NCBI GenBank assembly: GCA_002150815.3
Contig: NDFF03000144.1
Location: 1-64,000 of the forward strand
Direction: 5' to 3'
Length of the DNA stretch: 64,000 nt
DNA from: Grammothele lineata
Taxonomy: Eukaryota; Basidiomycota; Agaricomycetes; Polyporales; Polyporaceae
The notes under the pieces were generated by a model that worked only from the letters and a program-made list of their open reading frames with translations, was not told the DNA's origin and did not search any database. Below, piece by piece: positions 22,929 through 34,952 of this stretch (position 1 is the stretch's first letter; each line of letters begins with the position of its first letter). The translations under genes and the position numbers were made by a program.

Positions 22929-25289
22929 ATGATGTACCCGTCTAGCTGGTGTCCCGCCGCCCTCGTCCTCGTGCTTGCCACGGCTCTCGTCCCCGACCTG
23001 GCCTCTGCCATCCCCGTCCCTGCCGATGCGCCCGCACTCTCCAACACCCGGACGTCCGCGAAGCCGAAGAAGGGTGGGGTCACCATCCCCTTCCAGAGAC
23101 AGCGCAGACTAGCGGAGCGCGCCGCCCCCGAAGGGAACGTCGTTGGCGGGAGTGTCGGTCTCGGTGACAGCCAGGACCTGTGAGTGCTTTGTCGCGTGAT
23201 TGGAGTGTATGTATTCACGCAGAAGCAGTTTCTACACGGTCGCTCTCACCCTGGGCGATTCTACTACGGCTGTGAACCTTGGTGAGTTTGATTTGTTGTA
23301 TACGCGTTCCCGGCAGAATATATGCGCAACAAATCGCATCCCTACATGCTCTTATGAAGTCCGGATTTTCTTTTTCATTTGCACCGTAGCCATACGAGTT
23401 TGGGACACTCACCTTACTCTCCCGCTTTCCTTCCAAAAACGTGCGTAACCAGCCGCTAATCGCCGACGTCTTCGCAGATACCGGCTCCAGCGATCTCTGG
23501 GTTATGTCCACAGCGTGCACGACGAAGCAGTGCCAACGATCGACCGCGACGCCGTACGACCCCTCAAAATCCTTCAAGCCCTCCGGCGGCTCCGTCAACC
23601 TTCAGTACGGAGACTCCACGAGCGGAACACACGCCAGTGGTCCCGTCGGATACGACAGCGTCACGCTCGCCGGGCTCAGCCTGCCAGACCAGACGCTCGC
23701 CGCGATCAACGACACCGACAACTCAGCAGTCGCGAATGGCGGTGCGGGCATTCTTGGCCTTGGCTTCCCGTCGCAGAGGTGCGTGTTGTGCAGTGCCCCA
23801 GATCCGTGTGGGCGGTTCAGCTCATGTATGCATTCCAGTTTCGTCCAGGCTTCAGCCATCAGCGCCAAGGTACGCCCGAACACGTTGTGGAGTGTCCAGA
23901 CACTGATCTAGTACCCGTCCATAACAGAATGGCAACCCCTCCAACACCGACACCTTCGTCTCCGAGATTGCGACGTACGGCCCGCTCGTGCCTCGTTTGA
24001 TCTCGGAGGACATGATCGACGACCCCTTGTTTTCGGTGAGTACGCAGCGCCTTCCTCCAGCTGATTCTACCGCTCACTGCTGGCTTCGGTATAGATCACG
24101 CTCCAGCGCGACACCATCGACGTGTCTGGGGAGGGCCAGATTACTATCGGCCAGCTGCCTGATGATATCAGCGAGTCCAGCATCACTTGGGTGCCCGTCC
24201 GCCTGTATGCGCCCTCGGAGGGTGGCTTGACCCCGCCTACGTTCGCCCCCAACGAAGTCTACCCTCTGTAAGTGAAATCCCACAGGCGATGGTACAACCA
24301 ATTGACAGGGGCGTATAGGCGCTGGGAGGTCGAGATTGATGCGGTCTTCCTTGACGGCAAGCAGCTCCCCACGTCTTCTCAGCCTGGAGCCGGTGTGAAC
24401 ACTTCTATCGTTTCTGCGCTGATTGATACCGTGAGTCTCGGCTGCTCTTGTGCTCGTTATTGATGCTTACGTTGTCGATCAGGGCAACTCGCTCATCCGC
24501 GGCCCAGCGGACGTCGTGACCAACATCATGACCCAGGTCTCCCCCGCCGTCGCCGCCAACCCTAGCGCGAACCCCACCCTGCCCTGCAGCGCCGCGCACG
24601 ATCTTGTGTTCCAGATTGGTGGGAAGAAGTTCCCCGTTGATGCGCGTGACTTCGTCTCGCAGAACAAGAAGGGCGACGCGACGACATGCATCGCGAACAA
24701 CGTCGTTAGCACAGACGCGCCTAGCACTGGGGCGCTTTTCAGCTGGAACCTCGGCGACCCCTTCCTGAAGAGCAACGCGGTCATCTTCTATTACGGCAAC
24801 CTGACGCACCCGTCCGTCGACCCGCCCCGCGTCGGTTTCGTGTCGCTCGTGCCCCAGGACGACAACCAGCTCCTGCAGGAGGCGGTCCAAGACGCACAGG
24901 AGAGCGGCGGGAACTTCGACTGTAAGTAGCATTTTCTTCCTTTCCTTCGCACCGCTGACGACTCTTGGTAAACAGCGAAAGGCGACGCAGCACCCACCTC
25001 GAGCAGCCTCATCCTCGACACCGACAGCACCGCGACCCATGCCGCGTCGACCGCTGCCGCAGCGTCCTCCGCCTCATCCGCCCAGTCTACCGCCGCCCAA
25101 GTCGCGGGAACCGTCACCGTCTCTAAGGCCGCCTCCAATCCGTCCTCCACGGGCTCCGCGCCCGCGAGTACGACGTCCCAGTCGAGCGCGGCGGCCCCGG
25201 CGCTCCGCCTACCCTTCGTTGGGGCGGGTCTCTGGACGTCGCTCGCGCTCGTCTCGCTTTCTGCGCTTTCGTCGCTGTCCATCCTATAA
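22929..25289 (+). CDS. Secreted pepsin-like aspartic protease (A1), probably GPI-anchored
   Basis: A1 proteases cut peptide bonds at acid pH. Nine exons: 22929-23179, 23223-23281, 23478-23778, 23839-23869, 23928-24035, 24095-24267, 24319-24430, 24483-24921, 24976-25289 (595 aa). A signal peptide covers about residues 1-26 (hydrophobic AALVLVLATALV, then ASA). A basic propeptide follows. The first catalytic site is DTGSSDLWV (Asp about 104), the flap QYGDSTSGTHASG, and the second site ALIDTGNSLIRGP (Asp about 344). The last exon is Ser/Ala/Thr-rich and ends in a hydrophobic segment, the layout of a GPI-attachment signal, so the enzyme is likely held at the plasma membrane or wall, as yapsins are. 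The second intron is 196 nt. No linked partner gene is evident. Confidence 0.92.
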
Positions 25290-26171
25290 TCTACAAGGAC
25301 TCTGCTTGGACCCCCGTACATACCCCGCTCGTCGCTCACGCATCACGCCCCCCGTCACGCTCCGCATCCAGGGACTTTATTGCGCACTGCACGCACTAGT
25401 ACATATTCCCCGCACCGCCTGCTACCCTACGCGCTCACGGACAAGACAAGGACGTTGTCGGACGCTCGCCGGGCGCACCGTCGGCTAGTATCGCTACATC
25501 CGCATTTTTATTTCTGTCGCTACCGCTGGCATATTTACTTAGCCTCCCGCACTCCCGTACACTCGCATGTTACGCTTTCTTTTGGTGAGAAATTGGATAC
25601 CAGACCCGCTTGCTCCAATCTTGGTTGGTGTGGACAAGGAAAAGCCATGTTTCTGTGTAGACAGAGCACTATTTGGAGGTCTCGCCACGACGGCTGGCTC
25701 ACGCCTCGATCCTCTACAGGGCTGTAGAGTAACGCAATTCGCAGGATAAGTATGTGGATTGCTGACTATACTGTACCCGATCTCAGTCTCTTGGGCTATT
25801 TCTAGTCTCCTTAGCATCGGTCCCAGTCGAGGTCATCACACAGGATGAGTCCTACGATACTGAGTCATGGAAGGAAATCGCAGCCTGACTCCTGGTTCTA
25901 GGATGTGTATATGCGCTTCACCAAAAATCCATCAAAACGCGTGACGTCACGCGTCTAAGATGTTGCCACCTGGCGACAGTCTCAGAGCCCTTCAAGTTGA
26001 TTCGTCTTTCTAACATCGATATCTTTCACGGCTACGGACTACACCATCCCGAAGTTTCCAATATTACAGGTGAGAGTGATTGCTGTGGTATCCCGATGCC
26101 CATGCTTCATTCTGAGACGGCGTTTCCTCTGAGATAGAAATAAGCAACCTCGGAACCCCGCGACCTTCAAC
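25290..26171. other. Intergenic region upstream of F-box gene 1
   Basis: No gene is seen. It holds an 18-bp perfect palindrome at 25937-25954, listed separately. Confidence 0.6.
25937..25954. promoter_or_regulatory. CRE core flanked by two MluI boxes (perfect palindrome)
   Basis: ACGCGTGACGTCACGCGT is fully self-complementary over 18 bases. The centre TGACGTCA is the consensus for CREB/ATF-type bZIP factors, and each side is ACGCGT, the MBF (MluI cell-cycle box) site. It lies 218 bases before the F-box gene 1 start codon. Confidence 0.55.
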
Positions 26172-28003
26172 ATGACAGTCGGAACGGCCACGTATCGATG
26201 TTTAAATGTTTCAGAGGTTTTCAGAAATATCTGTCTGTGCTCGAAGAACTCTACATTGGCTACCCTAGCACGTACATGCAAAGCGTTCCATGAGCCTGCA
26301 ATGTGGGTCTTGTGGGCCGAGCTCCCTTCCTTGGTTCCCCTCGTCCGTTGCTTCCCACCGGACTCGTGGCAAATCGACCAAAAAGGTATCGTAAGTATAA
26401 ACCATAAATGCAGCGACTAAGGGCCCAGCGCTGATGTATCAATCAGAAATTCATTCGAATACCCTCTCCTCGAGATTGGACGCGTTTTCTCAAGTATTCG
26501 CGGCTTGTGCGACATCTCAATGAGCAACAACATCTACGAGATTCACATCGACACAGGTTTCATGACAATGTCCTGGCCACTCTATGCACTCACAGACCTG
26601 TCATCGCTCTCTTCCCAAATATCCGCTCTTTCAGGTTCTGGAATGGCAACTCCGAAAAACTTCCCGATTTACTCTCGCTCCTGGGCCCCATGGTAGAACG
26701 AATCTCCATTTCCGGCTGGGACTTGGGGTCCTGTTCAGAAGACGTGTTATGCGCTGCGCTTGGAATGATCGACGTACGCTTCCCCGCCCTGCAAACTTTA
26801 CATGTATCACTCGATTGGTCCACACTACCCCGGCGCTACTCACCCGCTCCCTCCACCTCGTTCGCGCTCTCCACCTTGGCATCGAACAGGTCTTTAACCA
26901 AATTCGATTGCTCCCAAATCTCCATAACTCCAGCTGCAATAATGACACTAGCGCAGCTTGGTACACTCCGCGAAGCCTCTTTTCGACTTCCGGACGATTA
27001 CGTATGGCCGCTGAATAGCTCCATCTCTCAACCTTTCAAAGGCCTGTCGACTTTGTCCGTGGATGGAACCGCGCGGGCCTACATCAATTTTAGCCACATG
27101 CTGCCTCTCCCCACCCTTGAAACATTGTACTTGGGCATTGCGGGAGATCCCGGCCTAGATACAATACCAGAGTTTTTCGCCTCCATCTCTCGACAGCTGT
27201 TCCCCGATTCCCTTTTAACTCTGTCGATCCTCCCCGACAGGACACGTTATGCTCGGCGGGCGGCAGCACGAAGCCGCACAATCATCCGTTCGGCGGATTT
27301 TGCGCCACTCCTCCCCTTCACCCGTCTCAAAAGCTTCAGCTGCGGGCTTCCCGTTCACTACGCGCTCGACGACCTGCTCTTCCTTCACCTCGCTCAGGCT
27401 TGGCCAAACCTCCGCGACCTCGAAGTTGCGCACCGCGTCTTTTGCATCGTCGACGAACCGCGGCCAACCCTCACCGCGCTGTCACACCTCGCCGCGTACG
27501 CGCCGCAATTGACTTCGATCGGGATGCAGTTTAATGCCGCGCGTTGGAAGCGTGGCGCATACGCCGACGGGTTTGGTCCCTCTCGCCGATACTACGGTGT
27601 GCTCGCGAAACGCCCGAGTACTTCGCGGGTGAGCTCGCTCGAGGTCTGCTGGTCGCCCATCCTGGACCATGCACCACAGCGCGTAGCGCTCTTTCTCGCG
27701 CGCATCTTCCCTGAGCTCGGGCGGATCTCGGCGGGCGACGTTGACTCGTTCGTGGCGGAGGGGAACGCGGAACAGACGTCGATCGAGAGTACATGGGCGG
27801 AGGTCAACCGCTACCTACCGATATTATGGCTCCTGAAGCAGGACGAACGCCAGGGTTCCCGCCGACAGCACGGTACGGGTACGCAGGAGTACCCGCCGGG
27901 CATGGATTTTTACGATGAATCAGAGCCGGAATCTAGTGATGAAGCTGAAGAAGGGTCGGATGAGAGCGATGACGACGATACTGAGGGTGAAATCGACGGG
28001 TAG
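26172..28003 (+). CDS. F-box-like protein 1 with LRR-like body and acidic tail
   Basis: F-box proteins bring substrates to SCF ubiquitin ligases through Skp1. Exons 26172-26390 and 26447-28003 give 591 aa. The N-terminus has the typical basidiomycete F-box-like form: LATLARTCKAFHEPAMWVLWAELPSLVPLVRCFP. The rest has repeated leucine patterns (LQTLHVSLDWS, LSTLSVDG, LETLYLGIAG, LRDLEVAHRV) that suggest degenerate leucine-rich repeats for substrate binding. The C-terminus is acidic (ESSDEAEEGSDESDDDD). The single intron is placed right after the F-box part, as in F-box gene 3. The substrate is unknown. It belongs to a local group of three such genes. Confidence 0.75.
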
Positions 28004-28404
28004 AATGTTTGGTTTGGAAATGACTCACAGTGAGTGGCTTTCTGGGGTATAAATTCTACTCTGAAGTCTGACGGGATATTAGTCAAGTACAACCATATCT
28101 CATTGATAATGTATAGGATACTCATTCAATCTCGACAAATAGTAGTCTAAGGATCGGCATTTTTTGCAAACCGCTAGTGTTCCCAGTCACCATCGCTCCC
28201 TGACGACTGCGAGGTTGCCAGGCCGGTGTCCAGTATCGCACAAAAGGCTTCGAATGTTCTCATAGCTCCAAGTTGTATTTCCGACACGCTCACTTCGCCA
28301 TCTCGCTGTACCTACAAAGAGTCGCTGGTTTGCTTATAACCTTTAACTGCGTATCAGCATATGCTCACTATTGATGGCTTTTAGAAGACCACCTTCATAG
28401 CTAA
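28004..28404. other. Spacer downstream of F-box gene 1
   Basis: AT-richer than its surroundings and without an open frame of note. Likely 3' regions of F-box gene 1 and the adjacent pseudogene. Confidence 0.5.
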
Positions 28405-29103
28405 CTACAACTCATTTGCTAGTGTGTCAACCTTCGGTCTCTGGGCGGAAAAAAGCGCGACAGCTCCCACTAGTTGTACCTCGTACTCCTCAAAATTCCT
28501 CCTCAATGCTTCCCTTCATCCCTCCTCCGAGTCAACCGCGTTCCCGAACCAGCCCCTCTTGTTGTATATACTCAAAATCCATTGTCCGAAGGGCCGGTTG
28601 TGTTCCACGCCATTCCCGAGGATTGTTGACCCGTACACCACGCCCCCCGGGACCAGCGCGGGGGCAAGACCCGTAAAGACTTCTTCGCCTTTTCGTAGAA
28701 ATGCTTCCGGCAGGCAATGGAGGACGTGAAAGAGCGCCACCGAGTCGAACTTGCCGCGAAGTGTTTCCGGTACCGCTCGAAAACATTGTGCACGCACGTA
28801 TCGACTGTGCCCTCGTGCCCTGCCCGTGCGAGGTTCTCCTTCGCATGCGTAAGGGGGTTCGGGTTCAGATCGAGGAGTGTGACGGTCTTCGTCTTCCTCA
28901 GCTGCGCGACAGATGCGGCCAGATAGTACCCGGTGCCCGCGCCGACATCGAGGTGAGCGTTTTCTCCCAGATGTGAGTGATAGAACGGTAGGAGGACGGT
29001 GTCGGAGCGGCAGCGCCATGCGTAGTAGTTAGAGATGAAGAGGATCCAGAAGTTGTAAATGTTTAAGTAGAGCTTGGAGTGGAGGTGCTACCGAGGACTT
29101 CAT
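28405..29103 (-). pseudogene. Broken class I SAM methyltransferase (natural-product type)
   Basis: Reading the minus strand across frames gives nearly a full small methyltransferase: an N-terminal LYLNIYNFWILF-NYYAWRC segment, the SAM loop HLDVGAGTGYYLA, TLLDLNPNPL, KFDSVALFHVLHCLP, and ALVPGGVVYGSTILGNG with NRPFGQWILSIYNKRG-FGN. Three lesions break it. The only upstream ATG (29103) is out of frame with the first block. One base is missing or extra near 28772-28785, between VHNVF and VPETLRGKFDS. A TGA lies at 28516-28518, inside the conserved C-terminal helix (DSEEG, stop, REALRRNFEEY). No intron with proper ends repairs them. Homologues are short tailoring methyltransferases of fungal secondary metabolism. 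The decay appears recent because the residues outside the lesions remain well preserved. Confidence 0.75.
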
Positions 29104-29768
29104 CCTGCGATAGTCTTGGGTGGGGAGATAGAGTAGAATACGCCTACTTCGCGGTCTTATTCCGAGTATTTATCCTGTTACAAGGCTTGATGCGTCGATG
29201 ACCAGTAAACAGCGGTGCCAACACTCGCTAAAGAGACTCCCGGACCGAATCTCGAGCTTGGTCAGTGACCCAAGTGTTACCGCAGTGGATTGCGTAGCTC
29301 GAGCTCCGATTGAGTCGTACCCAAGTTTTCGTCCGCATCCACGTCCTCTCGGTTATTGATGGATGAATCTCCAAGGAACCCGGCTGAGACATCGCTTGAT
29401 GTTCAACAGTCCGATATGCCCATCATACTCCCACATGACACTATCACTGGCAGCAGGATGGTACTAAACGTAAACCAGAGCCTGAGGAAGCGATGCCCCA
29501 TTTCTACGCCATCACGGCGAATTCGTCCGGTGCTTGTGGAAATCTACCACATCGCTGTCCTTTCGATAATATAAAAGGTTTACCAGGATCGATTTGACGT
29601 GCTCAATGCCTGAATGCTTATTATACCATATCTCTAGACGTTCAAAAGTCATCGAACGTGGAGGGAGGAGAGACAAATCAAATGCGAGAAGCATAGAAAA
29701 CTCGACGGACTTCATACAGACAATCAAGACGCCACGCAGACCATTGCGTGATGAAGTAGCCTGTGACT
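29104..29768. other. Spacer between pseudogene and F-box gene 2
   Basis: No coding region can be supported on either strand. Confidence 0.5.
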
Positions 29769-31889
29769 TCAGTCTCCGTCGTTACCCACTTCGTCGCCAT
29801 CTCCCGTTTCCCCTCCCCTATCTTCCTCTCTGTCGCTTTCCTCGTCCACAGGCAAGTCGTCCCCGATCTCCTCGATCCACATTCGTTCCTGCCTACGCAC
29901 ACGCGCCATCTCTACTGCATAGCCCTCGGTCGTCCGCCACATCTCAGCTGTTTCCTCGTCTTCATCGTCCAGCTGCCTTCCGGCGTCACCTGGGAGTATG
30001 GGGCCAGCGCGTACCCATGAGGTCTGCACGCGTTCGAGGTCGGGACAGAGATCGGATAGGAAACTAGCGACGGAGAACACCTCGGATTCGCGGGGAGCAG
30101 GCGACGTGCTGATACCGATGGAGTAGCACCATTTGAAGGAGATGCCGCCTGTGGGACGCCGGTCGGCCTCGTATGCGGCGCGGAACGGGGCCGCCGAGAC
30201 GTCGAGCGGGAGGGCAAGGCTACACAGGTCCGGGCACGCCTTGGCGAGAGGGAGAAGACCCATGAGCGTCGCACGGGGCACGAGCCCTTGGGGTGAGTAC
30301 CGCCGCCACTCGGCATTAAGCTCGAGTATCTTGATGCGCGGCCAGGACACGGCGGCACGGGAAAGGAAATCGTCATCGACGTCTATTGGGCTGCCTGGCT
30401 CGAGGAAAAGTCCCTCAAGATTGAAGAGCTGGAGTAGTGGCGCGAGGGTGTCCGGGAGGATGACGTGACCGGGGGCGCCGCGCGGCGCAGGCGTAATGCT
30501 ACGGATCAAGAGCGAACGCAGGGCGGCGCGGGAGGAGCTTGCAGCGAGCTTGAGCAAGAACTCGTGAAGCGCAGCGGCGGGCGGGGGTTTGGCAAGGTCG
30601 AATTCCAATCCTCGGATTGTTGAACGGTGGAGTGTGTCGACCCATGACTTGGCGATAGCAAGTGAGTCGACATGAAGCTGCAGTATACGAAGGCTAGGGA
30701 AGAAGGCCCCGTTGTCCGTTGCCTTCCCCAGCACTTGTCTTGATGTATCTTCACTGAGGCGGAGGCTTACTTTTTGTAAATTATTCAAGGTCGAGAGGTG
30801 CATTACGAAATCGAAGGATACGTTCGTTTCCCAAAGCCCCACCAGTTGTTGCAGGTGCTGCTGCCGGCAGCAAAGGTTGCTTATGGCCCGTTCGACCACC
30901 GGAGAGCCACCAGCGCGTATTAAGATGTTCCGTATTTGAGATGGGTTGTGCCCGAAGCTGTCCAACGAGGCGGCAATTTGTTCTGCAGACTCCGGTGACA
31001 ACTTCGTAACGCGGATTTCCATGGACGATACCTGAGGACCGAGCAGAAGCTGGAACAAGGCCACCTCTGCACTCTGATCTAAATACAGCTGTTGTGCCCA
31101 TGCGGTGTGCCGTAGGTTGGGAAGTAAAGGCTCTGTACCAACTCCATCCCGGAGTGTGACGTACACTGAGCCCGCCAGGACAGGAAATCGAGAGGTGACC
31201 TTGTAGATGTCGTACACGGAGATGCCCAATATGCGAATGCGCGCAGCATAGAAGCGGACTCGCTCCCAGTCTTCCCCTTTCGGTGTCTGAATGAATGCCT
31301 ACAGTCGGTGTGTCAGATGTAGTCTTTTACTCGTGATCGAAATCAGAAAAAAGAGGAGAGCGGATATATGGTAGAGGGTTGCCCTCGCATGTCTAAGTGC
31401 ATTGGTCGCGAGGAACACAACCGCGTCGTGGCTTCTCATGAGTCCTGTGCGGAACCCTTGGACGACAGGTGATCGCCACTATATGCATGTCGAGAATGGT
31501 AGGGGGTTCTGTTGTGACATGTCCAGGAAGAGGCCGTCCAACGCTATCTGCGCCCAATTGTGAGAAGTTTCACATCTAAACCAGTCATTTCCTATGGGCC
31601 GTTCCAGCGTTGATGTGCCCACTATGCCCTAGGACAATTCGAAGGAGTGGCTCACCAACGTGCGTAACCCATCCTCTCCTCCCGTCTCCTTCAATAGCTC
31701 CGAGGGAAAGCACTTGATAAGTGGGACAAGCGTGAGTTGAGTGCTCCATAGTACATTGAGTGCAGCGTCTTCGAAGCAGCGCGCTGTCCGCGCGAGGGCA
31801 GCGACGGTTGCGGGCCCGCAGGACTCGTCTTTGTGGACATTCTCGAAGATGATGGAAAGTAACTCTGGAATCTGGAGACAGCGGTGCAT
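29769..31889 (-). CDS. F-box-like protein 2 with LRR-like body
   Basis: Exons, 5' to 3': 31889-31656 and 31298-29769 (587 aa). The first exon codes for a recognisable F-box: MHRCLQIPELLSIIFENV, TVAALARTARCFEDAALNVLWS, TLVPLIKCFP. The second holds leucine-patterned repeats (LQKVSLRLSED, LRILQLHVDS, LEGLFLEPGS, IKILELNAEW, LCSLALPLDV) and an acidic C-terminus. Splicing is phase 0 (TTG to GCA). The intron is 357 nt, about six times the usual size here. No further exon could be read in it, so either it gained an insertion or the gene is spliced differently. The presumed role is substrate recognition in an SCF ligase; the substrate is unknown. Confidence 0.68.
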
Positions 31890-32792
31890 TTCGTCGCGAT
31901 CTTAAGGAGCCGTACGAGGGGAGAGGGTGGGGAAGTAGTTCGAGGAAGACAGCCAACTAGCTGTTCATCGAGGAGGCGCGACGGTTGTAGCTGGCGACTT
32001 GATGTAGGCCGATGAGAATGATGTTCATCAGCATATAAGTATATGTGGATTATCGTCCACGCACTGGCCATGTTTTGTACAATATGCACCACGAAGCTGA
32101 GTCACAAATTCTGCAGACAAGATCGTTGTCTTTGAAGTGGCAAAGCCGACTAGGACCAGACGCGTCGCGAGTCGGGAGGCGTTGGCGCGCGCCCCGCTAT
32201 GTATACGAAACAAATACGAAGGGACCTTTCACAAGTTTTATATGTGAAATGCTCATGAAGCAAACGTTTCCACGTTCAACTATTGATATGATGCATCCTG
32301 CGGCTCGAAGTTCGGGACGGGAAAGCTAGAGTGTCGAAGACATAACAAGTACTTTTTCCAACAGTACAACGGGGGTCGATTATGGAGACATAGCTCTGTA
32401 CAAAGCGCTTGATGACTCGGAATCGTCCTCTGCACAGGATAGCGAGCAAAACCGTAGACGGAGATGTCGGCAAAGCGCCATAACGTACTAACATTAGAGA
32501 ATATATTCGCTCTACAGCCAGATCATGCTGTAAGTGCTGTGTGCGCGCCGTGTAGCCATCTGATGAGCTGAGTACGTGCCAGACCAGCGTAAGACTCACA
32601 TGTATACAAACACGTAGTGCAAGTGACGTGAGCACGTGGAGGGAATCAGATTGGTGAAATACTGCTGGCCAGAAATAAGACCAGCTGCTACAAGCAAGCA
32701 AGAGCGAGATTCGTTAGCAAGGGTGGACTTCTGAAAGAAAGTGCGGGAACCTGGTACAACCTGATACAGCTAGTTTGAGCTCTCTCTCCCCT
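31890..32792. other. Spacer between F-box genes 2 and 3
   Basis: It holds only non-ATG open frames and short ORFs. A minus-strand frame at 32276-32701 lacks an ATG and any recognisable domain. Confidence 0.5.
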
Positions 32793-34496
32793 TCAGTCGG
32801 CATCCTCCATCATATCATCTTCGTCGGTCCCTGGTTCCGTCACTATACTCTCGAAGTCTTTCCGTAGGGTGCGGAAGGACGGAATGTACCGCCTGACCTC
32901 CCTCCAGTCATGGGCGAAGTAGGGTCCAACATCCCCGCTTACAAAGGCCCCGAAATGAAGGTCTTCAAGATCGGGGAACAGGCGTGCGAAGTAGAGTCCG
33001 ACACGCTCCGGGCTATCGATCAGAGACTGCCCGACGTGAAGACTAAATACTGACGACCTGTTCCGCCTGTCCACGTGCTTGTCAAAGTCGTTCTCCGGGA
33101 ACGTTCGTGCGTCGAATAGCATCCCGAGTGTGTGGAGGGAGCGTGAGTGGGTATGGAAATAGGTGAGCGCGTAAGCGGAGGGGTACTGGGTATAAAGGCA
33201 ATAATCCTCGATGGACAGGTACAGTGTTTCGATATCGGGCCACGCCTTCGCAATGTCCTGAATGAGGGCGTCATTGAACGCGTGGCAACATTCAAAGGAG
33301 AGATCCGCCGCCTTCATTTTGCGAAATTCCAGTAGCGGCCGTAGATAGGTGTCCCGGATAGTGCAGTCAAATCTGAACGATGCGGTTACTGAGTGGGGCT
33401 CCGTGGCCGGGTTGATGGAAATGTCACGGAAGACGTGAGGGTCGAATTGTCGGCGGATGGACTTGAAAAGTTCTTCGATAGCGGCGGCTCCTGCAGCGTC
33501 CCAGACGAGTTTGAGGCTGAGGCTTTCGACTTGTGGGAGCTTTACGGCACGACTGAAAGCAGCATAGGCCTGAACTGTGGACGTGAGCTGGATTCTGGTG
33601 AGCGATCGAAAGGGTTTGCCGGGCCAGGAGTTCCATGGGAGGGGAGGAGGTAAGAGAATGGTGAGGGACTGTATAGCGTCGAGTCCAGCAAGGTATTGGA
33701 TGGTTTCTTGTGTAAGCGGGATACAATCACAGTGAAATTCGCTGAGGTGAAGGGCGCCGAGAGTCATTTTGGAGAGGGCGATCGTAGCCTGGGGGATGAC
33801 GGGAAGATCTTCGTAAGGGTGTAAGGTGAAGAGACGAAAGTTTTTCAACTGGGGACAGCGAATGGCCACCGCATCCACGGAGGAGGACAGAACGTCATCC
33901 GATGTGATGGTCTGCTCCCAGCCTTCGATGGTGATGGAGGTTACTCGATCGCCGAGTATGGATAAGAGAGATACCAGTGGGGGGATCGTGAACGATTGGT
34001 GAGACTTGACGATGATCCATCTCACATTGCGAACGTTGGGGAGAAGAGCGAGGGTCGGTCGCTGAGTGCAAAGAGTCTCTAGCACGCCCTCTTGGTACCT
34101 GTGCGAAGGTTTGCCGCCATAGAACCTAGCTGTATCCAGCTCGCGAACGAAAGGGGCATAATGAAGGAAGCGTGTCCATTCTGAAGTTGACGGTATACGA
34201 CGAAATGCCTGTCGTACTATGCTTTAGCGAGTGGGTAGAACAGGGAGAGTCATGAATGGTCCTACTATCTTGCTGCCGACGATCTCCCAGCAATCCGCTG
34301 GAAAGCATTTAATGAGAGGGACAATGTCGTATAGAACGTGCCACAGAGTCTGAATCGCAGGCTCGTGGAAGAGGTTGCATGTAGATGCCAGGGCGGCCAG
34401 GATTAGGTCATCTTCCGCTATGTCGCATATATGCTCTACGATCTCAACTATCGTCAAGGCTCGGTGCATGGTGGCAACAATTTCTGAGCGTCCCAT
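32793..34496 (-). CDS. F-box-like protein 3 with LRR-like body
   Basis: Exons, 5' to 3': 34496-34266 and 34208-32793 (548 aa), joined across a 57-nt intron. The F-box part reads ALTIVEIVEHICDIA, LILAALASTCNLFHEPAIQTLWHVL and IVPLIKCFP. After the intron comes the W-T-R-F-L-H-Y-A motif also seen in F-box protein 1 (W-T-R-F-L-K-Y-S), so these two are close paralogues. Leucine-patterned repeats follow and the tail is acidic. The start is divergent from the mitochondrial carrier gene. The 456-bp promoter region between them holds a cluster of MluI boxes. Confidence 0.74.
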
Positions 34497-34952
34497 GAGT
34501 ATTCTATCAAGTTGAGAACGAGTCTTGTGGTACGTACCGGGTCGACTTCTCCTCGCTGCTCAAGGCTAAGTGTCGGAAAATACGGGAGACCGCTTTTCAC
34601 GAGGGTGCCACTGGTGTGTGATGGGCATCGATGGTCAAGTCAGGAGCACGGCACTTGAGCGAGCCGACAAACCTACACGACCCAGCAAGCATGTGACGAG
34701 AAGGGGTATTGACTCAAGCGCTATGCCGTACGCGAGTGTGGTAGGTATGAGAAGAACGACGCGTACGCGTCGCGCACCTTGCGGCGTGACCGCGACGCGT
34801 CCTAGACGCGTCCTGGGAACGTCGTCCACGACGCGCTCGGCAACGAGATCGCGCAATGATCGCGCCGTCTTCCCCGAGCATGACTTATCTCCAGCCTACT
34901 ACTGTCGGGCCGCCTTGACACTCTTGACACTCACCTCATCGTTCTTGCATTC
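34497..34952. other. Divergent promoter region, F-box 3 / mitochondrial carrier
   Basis: Shared upstream region with four ACGCGT sites (listed separately). No gene is seen inside. Confidence 0.6.
34759..34811. promoter_or_regulatory. Cluster of four MluI cell-cycle boxes
   Basis: ACGCGT occurs at 34759-34764, 34765-34770, 34795-34800 and 34806-34811. The first two abut and form a longer palindrome. In yeasts MBF binds this motif to drive G1/S transcription. The cluster sits about 140-195 bases before the carrier ATG and about 260-315 bases before the F-box 3 ATG. Confidence 0.5.

Noticed and set aside
32276..32701. Possible short membrane protein, minus strand
   Set aside because: The frame starts with TTG, has no ATG near its beginning, and shows no recognisable domain or splice partners.
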